Shown here: positions 26,958 to 32,289 of the stretch, one piece after another | How the letters are laid out: each line of letters begins with the position of its first letter | Position numbering within the stretch: position 1 is the stretch's first letter | NCBI GenBank assembly: GCA_019689555.1 | Contig: JADGHE010000041.1 | Location: forward strand, 1-32,289 | Direction: 5' to 3' | Source of the DNA: Variibacter sp. | GTDB taxonomy: Bacteria; Pseudomonadota; Alphaproteobacteria; Rhizobiales; Xanthobacteraceae | Length of the DNA stretch: 32,289 nt | The notes under the pieces: model-generated | Database searches by the model: none | What the model was told of the DNA's origin: nothing | The model's input: only the letters and a program-made list of their open reading frames with translations | Program-made: the position numbers and the translations under genes

Positions 26958-28532
26958 ATGGCAGATACGGATCAGGCCGACAGGATTTTCGTCGGCAAGA
27001 GCTCCAAACCCGAATACCTCGCGCTGCGCTTCGGCAACCGCCACGGCCTGGTGACGGGCGCGACCGGCACCGGCAAGACGGTGACGCTGCAGGTCCTGGC
27101 CGAGGGCTTCTCGCGCGCCGGCGTGCCGGTCTTCGCGGCCGACATCAAAGGCGATCTGTCGGGCATCGCCGCGGTCGGCGAGCCGCGCGAAGCCTTCGTC
27201 GCCCGCGCGCGGGAGCTCGGCTTCGAGTACCAGCCGGACGAGTTTCCCGTGATGTTTTGGGACCTGTTCGGCGAACAGGGGCATCCCGTGCGCGCCACCA
27301 TCTCCGAGATGGGGCCGCTGCTGCTTGCCCGCCTGATGGACCTCAACGAGACTCAGGAGGGCGTTCTCAACATCGCCTTCCGCATCGCGGATGAAGAAGG
27401 GCTGCTGCTGCTCGACCTCAAGGACCTGCGCGCCATACTCGGCTTCGTCGCAGAGAACGCCGCGAAGCTGACGACGACCTACGGCAACGTCTCCAAGCCC
27501 ACGATCGGCACCATCCAGCGCCGGCTTCTCGTGCTCGAGAACCAGGGGGGCGCGCACTTCTTCGGCGAGCCGGCCCTCGCGCTGAACGACTTCATGCGCA
27601 CGGACCGCGACGGGCGCGGATTCATCAACATTCTCGCCGCCGACAAGCTGATGGAGAACCCGCGGCTCTATGCGACCTTCCTGCTCTGGCTCCTGTCGGA
27701 GCTGTTCGAGGAGCTGCCGGAGGTCGGCGATCTCGACAAGCCGAAGCTCGTGTTCTTCTTCGACGAGGCCCACCTGCTCTTCAACGACGCGCCCAAGGCG
27801 CTCCTGGACAAGATCGAGCAGGTGGTGCGTCTCATCCGCTCGAAGGGCGTCGGCGTGTTCTTCGTCACGCAAAATCCGCTGGACGTGCCCGACAAGGTGC
27901 TCGCGCAGCTCGGCAACCGCATCCAGCACGCGCTGCGCGCCTTCACCCCACGCGATCAGAAGGCGGTCCGCGCCGCCGCCGAGACCTTCCGGCAGAACCC
28001 GCGGATCAATACGGCGCAGGCGATCACCGAGCTCGGCAAGGGCGAGGCGTTGGTCTCCTTCCTCGAAGGCAACGGCACGCCCTCGATGGTCGAGCGCACG
28101 CTGATCCGCCCGCCGAGCGCGCGCGTCGGGCCCATCGCGCCGGAAGAGCGCAGAAGCGTCATCTCGCGCAGCCCCGTGAAAGGAAAATACGACCAGCCCG
28201 TGGACGCCGAATCTGCCTACGAGCAGCTGCAGAAGCGGGTGGCGGAAAAGGCCCAGCCGGGGCCGGAGGCGGGCACCGCCGAGGCCGCGGAGGCGGGAGG
28301 CCTTCTCGGTCATCTCGGCGGCGTTCTCGGCACGATCTTCGGCACGCCGCGCAAGCGCGGCGAACGCCTCACGCCCACGCAGGCCATCGCCCGCGAGGTC
28401 ACGCGGACCGTCGCGAACCGCGTCGCCGGACAGATCGCCGCGGACATCGGCAAATCCCTCGGCGGATCGCTCGGCGGATCGGTCGGCCGCGCCATCATTC
28501 GCGGAACGCTGGGCGGCATCCTGCGCCGCTGA
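26958..28532 (+). CDS. HerA-like ATPase (DUF853, YjgR family)
   Basis: A 524-residue HerA/FtsK-superfamily P-loop ATPase. Walker A GATGTGKT lies at 34-41, Walker [13 protein letters not shown] around 264-275 (DEAH 269-272), and the sensor region [20 protein letters not shown] follows. Residues ~440-524 form a Gly-rich, possibly oligomerising tail ([16 protein letters not shown], then [11 protein letters not shown]). The family's substrate is unknown. True HerA works with the nuclease NurA, but no nurA is nearby, so a DNA-repair role should not be assumed. ATG 26958 is preferred over in-frame upstream Mets because it begins the conserved domain and follows GGGGAG. The M20 peptidase gene follows after 55 bases. 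Confidence 0.92.
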   Translation: MADTDQADRIFVGKSSKPEYLALRFGNRHGLVTGATGTGKTVTLQVLAEGFSRAGVPVFAADIKGDLSGIAAVGEPREAFVARARELGFEYQPDEFPVMFWDLFGEQGHPVRATISEMGPLLLARLMDLNETQEGVLNIAFRIADEEGLLLLDLKDLRAILGFVAENAAKLTTTYGNVSKPTIGTIQRRLLVLENQGGAHFFGEPALALNDFMRTDRDGRGFINILAADKLMENPRLYATFLLWLLSELFEELPEVGDLDKPKLVFFFDEAHLLFNDAPKALLDKIEQVVRLIRSKGVGVFFVTQNPLDVPDKVLAQLGNRIQHALRAFTPRDQKAVRAAAETFRQNPRINTAQAITELGKGEALVSFLEGNGTPSMVERTLIRPPSARVGPIAPEERRSVISRSPVKGKYDQPVDAESAYEQLQKRVAEKAQPGPEAGTAEAAEAGGLLGHLGGVLGTIFGTPRKRGERLTPTQAIAREVTRTVANRVAGQIAADIGKSLGGSLGGSVGRAIIRGTLGGILRR

Positions 28533-28587
28533 TCATGCGCGCTTCCCCTCCCGCCGCATTCCGCACGCCTACGACGAGGACACAATC

Positions 28588-29985
28588 ATGAAAGCGCCGC
28601 TGCGATGCCTTCCCGCGGTTCTCGATCGGATCGACGCCGACCTCGATCAAAGCCTCGAGCGGCTGTTCGCGTTTCTGCGCATTCCCTCGATCTCGACCGA
28701 TCCCGCCTATGCGGCGCATTGTCGGGCAGCGGCCGAACACCTCGCACAAGACCTCGCCTCGATCGGCTTGGCGGCGGAGGTGCGGCCGACCGCGGGGCAC
28801 CCGATCGTGATCGGCAAGGGGGCGAATGGCGGCGGCCCCTCGGTGCTGTTCTATGGCCACTACGACGTGCAGCCGGTCGATCCCCTGGAGCTGTGGGACA
28901 CCCCGCCCTTCGAGCCGCGCATCGAGACGATCGACGGCGGCCGCAAGGTGATCCGCGGGCGCGGCGCCTGCGACGACAAGGGCCAGCTCATGACCTTCGT
29001 CGAGGCCTGCCGCGCCTGGAAGGCGGTGACGGGCACCCTGCCGCTTTCCATCACCATGATGATCGAGGGCGAGGAGGAGTGCGGATCGAAGAACCTCTTT
29101 TCCTTCGTCCGCGACAACGCGGACGAGCTGCGGCGCGCACTCGCGCTCGTCTGCGACACCGGCATGTGGGACGCGCAGACGCCGGCGGTCACCACGTCCC
29201 TGCGCGGCCTGCTCTACGAGGAGGTGCGCATCCGCTGCGCCGACCGCGACCTGCACTCGGGCCTGTTCGGCGGCGCCGCCGCAAACCCCATCCGCGTGCT
29301 GGCAAAAATCATCGCCGACCTGCACGACGCGCAGGGGCGCGTCACCCTTCCCGGCTTTTACGACGGCGTGCGCGAGCTGCCGCCCGACATCAAGGCCGAC
29401 CTCGACGCGCTCAAGCTCACGCCCGAAAGCTTCCTCGGGCCCGTGGGCCTGCGCGCGCCCGCGGGCGAAAAGGATCGCAGCCTCATCGAGCAGATCTCCA
29501 CCCGCCCGACCTGCGACGCCAACGGCATCATCGGCGGCTACACCGGCGAGGGCGCGAAGACCGTGATCCCGGCGGAGGCCTCGGCGAAAATCTCGTTCCG
29601 CCTCGTCGGCGACCAGGACCCCAAAAAGATCCGCGAAGCCTTCCACGCCTTCGTGCGCGCGCGCCTGCCGTCCGACGCCTCGGTTTCGTTCGAGAACCAT
29701 GCGTTGAGCCCCGCGATCCAGCTCTCCTACGACAGCCCGATCCTGGCGAAGGCGCGCGCCGCGCTCACCGAGGAATGGGGGCGCAAGGCAGTGACCATCG
29801 GATCCGGCGGGTCGATCCCCATCGTGGGCGACTTCAAGCGGGTGCTCGGCATGGATTCCCTCTTGGTCGGCTTCGGTCTCGACGACGACCGCGTGCACGC
29901 ACCGAACGAGAAGTACGATCTCGCCTCGTTCCACAAGGGCATTCGGAGCTGGGCGCGCATTCTCGCTGCTCTGGCCGCTGAGTGA
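28588..29985 (+). CDS. M20-family metallopeptidase (dipeptidase-like)
   Basis: A 465-residue di-zinc amidohydrolase of the M20/M25/M40 family. Zinc ligands and catalytic residues are visible: YGHYDVQP (His91, Asp93), GACDDKGQ (Asp ~129/130), IEGEEECGS (Glu ~162-164), and a C-terminal HAPNEKYDLASFHKG His. A lid/dimer domain with DLHSGLFGG lies in the middle. These features fit the dipeptidase-like branch rather than DapE or ArgE proper, but the substrate is not fixed by sequence. ATG 28588 has GAGGA 8 bases upstream. The aminotransferase gene follows closely, so amino acid salvage is a reasonable shared theme. Confidence 0.93.
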   Translation: MKAPLRCLPAVLDRIDADLDQSLERLFAFLRIPSISTDPAYAAHCRAAAEHLAQDLASIGLAAEVRPTAGHPIVIGKGANGGGPSVLFYGHYDVQPVDPLELWDTPPFEPRIETIDGGRKVIRGRGACDDKGQLMTFVEACRAWKAVTGTLPLSITMMIEGEEECGSKNLFSFVRDNADELRRALALVCDTGMWDAQTPAVTTSLRGLLYEEVRIRCADRDLHSGLFGGAAANPIRVLAKIIADLHDAQGRVTLPGFYDGVRELPPDIKADLDALKLTPESFLGPVGLRAPAGEKDRSLIEQISTRPTCDANGIIGGYTGEGAKTVIPAEASAKISFRLVGDQDPKKIREAFHAFVRARLPSDASVSFENHALSPAIQLSYDSPILAKARAALTEEWGRKAVTIGSGGSIPIVGDFKRVLGMDSLLVGFGLDDDRVHAPNEKYDLASFHKGIRSWARILAALAAE

Positions 29986-30014
29986 CGGGGGCGAGCCCCG
30001 TCGGGGAGCAACGG

Positions 30015-30878
30015 ATGGCAAGGCTCGGCGAATGGTCCAAGACCTGGACCTATTTCGAGGGCGACTGGCACGCGGGCAACGTGCCTTTGCTGGGCCCGCG
30101 CACGCACGGCGCCTGGCTCGGATCGGTCGTGTTCGACGGCGCCCGCGCCTTCGAGGGCGTAACGCCGGATATTGCGCTGCATTGTGCGCGGGTGAACGAA
30201 TCCGCGCGCAGGCTCTGGCTCAAGCCCGACGTGCCGGTGGACACCTGGCTCGCGCTCGTCGCCGACGGCCTTGCGCGCTTCGACCGCAATGCCGAGCTCT
30301 ACATCCGCCCGATGTACTGGGCCGAGCAGGGCGGCCCCGGCGCCGTGCCGCCGGACCCCGACTCCACGCGCTTCTGCCTGTGCATGTATGAGGCGCCGCT
30401 GCCGAAGCCGGGCGGCACGACGGTCACGCTGTCGCGCTTTCGCCGGCCGACGCTCGAGACCATGCCGGTGGACGCGAAGGCCGCCTGCCTTTACCCCAAC
30501 AACGGCCGCGCCCTGATGGAGGCGGCCGCGCTCGGCTTCGACAACTGCCTCATGTACGACATGCTCGGCAACGTCGCCGAGCTCGCGACCGCCAACGTCT
30601 TCATGGCCAAGGGCGGCGTCGTCTACACGCCGGCGCCGAACGGCACCTTCCTCGCCGGCATCACGCGGGGACGCGTGATCGCGCTCTTGCGCGAGGCCGG
30701 CGTGACGATCGTGGAATGCGCACTGCGCTACGAGGACTTCCTGAACGCCGACGAAATCTTTTCGACTGGCAATTACGGCAAGGTGATGCCGATCATCCGC
30801 ATCGACGACCGTTCGCTCGCGCCCGGACCTTTCTACCGGCAGGCGCGTGCGCTCTACTGGGAGTTCGCGCACAGTTGA
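30015..30878 (+). CDS. Class IV PLP-dependent aminotransferase, branched-chain type
   Basis: A 287-residue fold-type IV aminotransferase. The PLP Lys155 is in VDAKAACLYPNN. Other features are GSVVFDGARAFEGV, YIRPMYWAE, and the cofactor phosphate region ELATANVFM followed by GTFLAGITRGRVI. These fit the branched-chain amino acid aminotransferase (IlvE) group. Related class IV enzymes (aminodeoxychorismate lyase, D-amino acid or amine transaminases) cannot be excluded without structure-based comparison. ATG 30015 is chosen over 29982 because GGGGAG stands 6 bases upstream and the longer form would overlap the M20 stop. The nitronate monooxygenase gene follows after 49 bases. Confidence 0.88.
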   Translation: MARLGEWSKTWTYFEGDWHAGNVPLLGPRTHGAWLGSVVFDGARAFEGVTPDIALHCARVNESARRLWLKPDVPVDTWLALVADGLARFDRNAELYIRPMYWAEQGGPGAVPPDPDSTRFCLCMYEAPLPKPGGTTVTLSRFRRPTLETMPVDAKAACLYPNNGRALMEAAALGFDNCLMYDMLGNVAELATANVFMAKGGVVYTPAPNGTFLAGITRGRVIALLREAGVTIVECALRYEDFLNADEIFSTGNYGKVMPIIRIDDRSLAPGPFYRQARALYWEFAHS

Positions 30879-30927
30879 CGCCGAAGCGCGGCGCGCGCCG
30901 CCGCGACCGCCGAACCGAGGACATGCC

Positions 30928-31911
30928 ATGGCTCTGCGCACGCGCCTGACCGACAGATTCAAGCTCGCCCACCCGATCCTCGGCGCGCCCATGGGCTTCG
31001 TCGGCGGCGGTCGGCTCGCCGCGGCCGTCAGCCGGGCCGGCGGGCTCGGCCTCATCGGCGGCGGCTATGGCGACGCCGCGTGGCTCGACCACGAATTCGG
31101 CGAAGCCGGCAATGCCCGTGTGGGCTGCGGCTTCATCACCTGGTCGCTCGCCAAGAACCCCGCTCTGCTCGACCGCGTTCTGGCACGCGCCCCCGCGGCG
31201 CTGATGCTCTCCTTCGGGGCGGTCGCACCGTTCGCCGCGGCGATCAAGGAGGCCGGCGTTCCGCTGATTTGCCAGGCGCAGACGATGGCGCATGCGCGCG
31301 AAGCCGTCGCCGCCGGGGCGGACGTGATCGTGGCGCAGGGCGCCGAAGCCGGCGGCCACGGCGCAAGCCGCGCCGCGCTGACGCTGGTGCCGGAGATCGC
31401 CGATTATCTGGCCGAGGCCGCGCCCGATACGCTTCTCGTCGCCGCCGGCGGCATCGCCGACGGCCGCGGGCTTGCCGCCGCCTTGATGCTCGGCGCCGAC
31501 GGCGTGCTCATCGGCACCCGTCTCGTCGCAAGCTCGGAGGCGCTGGTGCGCCCCGAAGTGCGCGATGCGATCGTTGGGGCGGACGGCGACGCCACGCTCC
31601 GCACGAGCGTGGTGGACGTCGTGCGCAGCCTTGAATGGCCGCCGCCCTTCAGCGGCCGCGTTCTCAAGACCCGCTTCGTCATGGACTGGCACGGACGCGA
31701 GCAGGCGCTGGCCGAGCCGGCGACGCTTGCGCGCGAGAACGCGCGCTACCGCGAGGCCTTCGCGGCGGGAGATGTCGACAACACCGGCATCTTCGCCGGC
31801 GAGGCCGCGGGCCTCATTCACGACGTGAAGCCCGCCGGCGAGATCGTCGCGCGCCTGTCCGCGGAAGCCGAACGCCTGCTCGGCCAAGCGCACGCCTTCG
31901 TGAGCGCGTGA
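30928..31911 (+). CDS. Nitronate monooxygenase family flavoprotein
   Basis: A 327-residue FMN-dependent TIM-barrel enzyme that oxidises alkyl nitronates such as propionate 3-nitronate. Motifs are HPILGAPMGFVGGGRLAAAV near the start (FMN site), GLGLIGGG, AQGAEAGGHGAS with the likely catalytic His, and AAGGIADGRGLAAALMLGAD (FMN phosphate). The physiological substrate is unknown; some family members are enoyl reductase-like. ATG 30928 is behind CGAGGA and begins the conserved domain; longer in-frame starts add only low-complexity sequence. It ends 54 bases before the opposing partial gene. Confidence 0.92.
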   Translation: MALRTRLTDRFKLAHPILGAPMGFVGGGRLAAAVSRAGGLGLIGGGYGDAAWLDHEFGEAGNARVGCGFITWSLAKNPALLDRVLARAPAALMLSFGAVAPFAAAIKEAGVPLICQAQTMAHAREAVAAGADVIVAQGAEAGGHGASRAALTLVPEIADYLAEAAPDTLLVAAGGIADGRGLAAALMLGADGVLIGTRLVASSEALVRPEVRDAIVGADGDATLRTSVVDVVRSLEWPPPFSGRVLKTRFVMDWHGREQALAEPATLARENARYREAFAAGDVDNTGIFAGEAAGLIHDVKPAGEIVARLSAEAERLLGQAHAFVSA

Positions 31912-31965
31912 CGACGCGAATCCGCACGGCCTCGGCGCGTGGGTGTCTCGACGCAAAGCCGCGGC

Positions 31966-32241
31966 CTATGGCGGCGGCATCGTCAGCAGCGAGGGAACGG
32001 AACGCCCGCGAAGATCGTAGGCGCGCGCGAACACCACGCCTTCCCGGCGCACCTCGGCGATGAGGGGCGCGTCAAGCTGCCGGCAATAGAACACGCCGAG
32101 CATGAGCGCGAAATCCGCGCCCCGACTGTCCCAGGTGAGCTCGAACCGCGGCCCGAGCGCGACCCGCGCCGGCGGGTGCGGACCGCAGACGGCGATCGTC
32201 CATCGCTTTCCGTCGGGCGGCGCGGCGCCGTGGGCGGGGCG
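31966..32241 (-). CDS. 3' end of an unrecognised gene, truncated at the contig end
   Basis: About 91 reliable codons survive, ending in AYDLRGRSVPSLLTMPPP and a TAG stop. Visible segments are WTIAVCGPHPPARVALGPRF, ELTWDSRGADFALMLGVFY and APLIAEVRREGVVFARAYD. They suggest a small mixed alpha/beta domain, but I recognise no family. The 5' part is lost: beyond ~32241 the sequence becomes homopolymeric and the apparent Gly-rich N-terminus there is almost certainly artefact. It is convergent with the nitronate monooxygenase gene. Confidence 0.55.
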   Translation of the reverse strand, partial: RPAHGAAPPDGKRWTIAVCGPHPPARVALGPRFELTWDSRGADFALMLGVFYCRQLDAPLIAEVRREGVVFARAYDLRGRSVPSLLTMPPP

Positions 32242-32289
32242 CCCCCCCCCCCCCCCCAACCCCGCCGCCCCCCCCCAAAAACCCCCCAA
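32242..32289. other. Low-complexity contig end (probable artefact)
   Basis: A 16-base C run at 32242-32257 is followed by further C and A runs to the end of the window. This does not look like the surrounding coding sequence. Most likely it is low-quality read end or assembly artefact rather than biology. Confidence 0.7.

Noticed and set aside
26958-28532. HerA-NurA DNA end-resection or anti-phage module
   Set aside because: Only a DUF853-type HerA-like ATPase is present; there is no NurA, Sir2 or other defence gene nearby, and the neighbours are metabolic.

Overview
The window is a GC-rich bacterial chromosome segment. Its gene content points to an alphaproteobacterium of the order Hyphomicrobiales (Rhizobiales). 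It carries several families I know mainly or only from that group: DUF1491, DUF2336, DUF5330, DUF6456, the Tat-exported TIGR03808 repeat protein, and paired DUF1214/DUF1254 proteins. Genus and species cannot be told from the sequence alone. There are no rRNA or tRNA genes, insertion sequences, CRISPR arrays or phage genes. The last ~50 bases are a cytosine-rich homopolymer stretch that looks like a degraded contig end.

Layout. 0-2.3 kb: a YcgN-type cysteine-cluster protein fused in frame to a DUF427 domain, then a broken remnant of a type III-like restriction-modification locus (Mod start joined to Res C-terminus). 2.6-6.2 kb: a bifunctional class A penicillin-binding protein and a DUF1214/DUF1254 membrane-protein pair. 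6.2-11.6 kb: an envelope/signalling block with a lipoprotein, a 66-aa protein, DUF2336, DUF1491, a membrane-anchored peptidoglycan-binding protein, and a PAS histidine kinase resembling the DivJ/PleC group. Two CtrA-like boxes (TTAA-N7-CTAA) sit in its two main promoter regions. 11.6-12.0 kb: a 439-base non-coding stretch holding four consecutive stem-loops. 12.0-13.8 kb: DUF5330, SufE and a DUF6456 protein preceded by a 20-bp-phased direct repeat.

14.0-18.9 kb: a plus-strand run of pyroglutamyl peptidase, a Tat-exported beta-helix-like protein, the arsenosugar radical SAM enzyme ArsS and two arsenosugar-associated transferases, without arsM or arsR. 18.9-25.9 kb: a minus-strand run folP-folB-folK-(methylmalonyl-CoA mutase small and large subunits)-meaB. 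It combines folate synthesis with B12-dependent propionyl-CoA/methylmalonyl-CoA metabolism and the mutase's protective GTPase. 26.0-32.3 kb: a DUF4332 helix-hairpin-helix protein, a HerA-like ATPase (DUF853), an M20 metallopeptidase, a class IV aminotransferase, a nitronate monooxygenase and the 3' end of an unrecognised gene.

Most of the window is ordinary core or order-specific chromosome. The parts most worth a second look are the Mod-Res scar, the stem-loop array at 11.8-11.9 kb, the CtrA-like boxes around the kinase/peptidoglycan-binding operon, the phased repeats before the DUF6456 gene, the arsM-less arsenosugar cassette, and the YcgN-DUF427 fusion. Family names come from recognising motifs and sequence style; no database search was possible.
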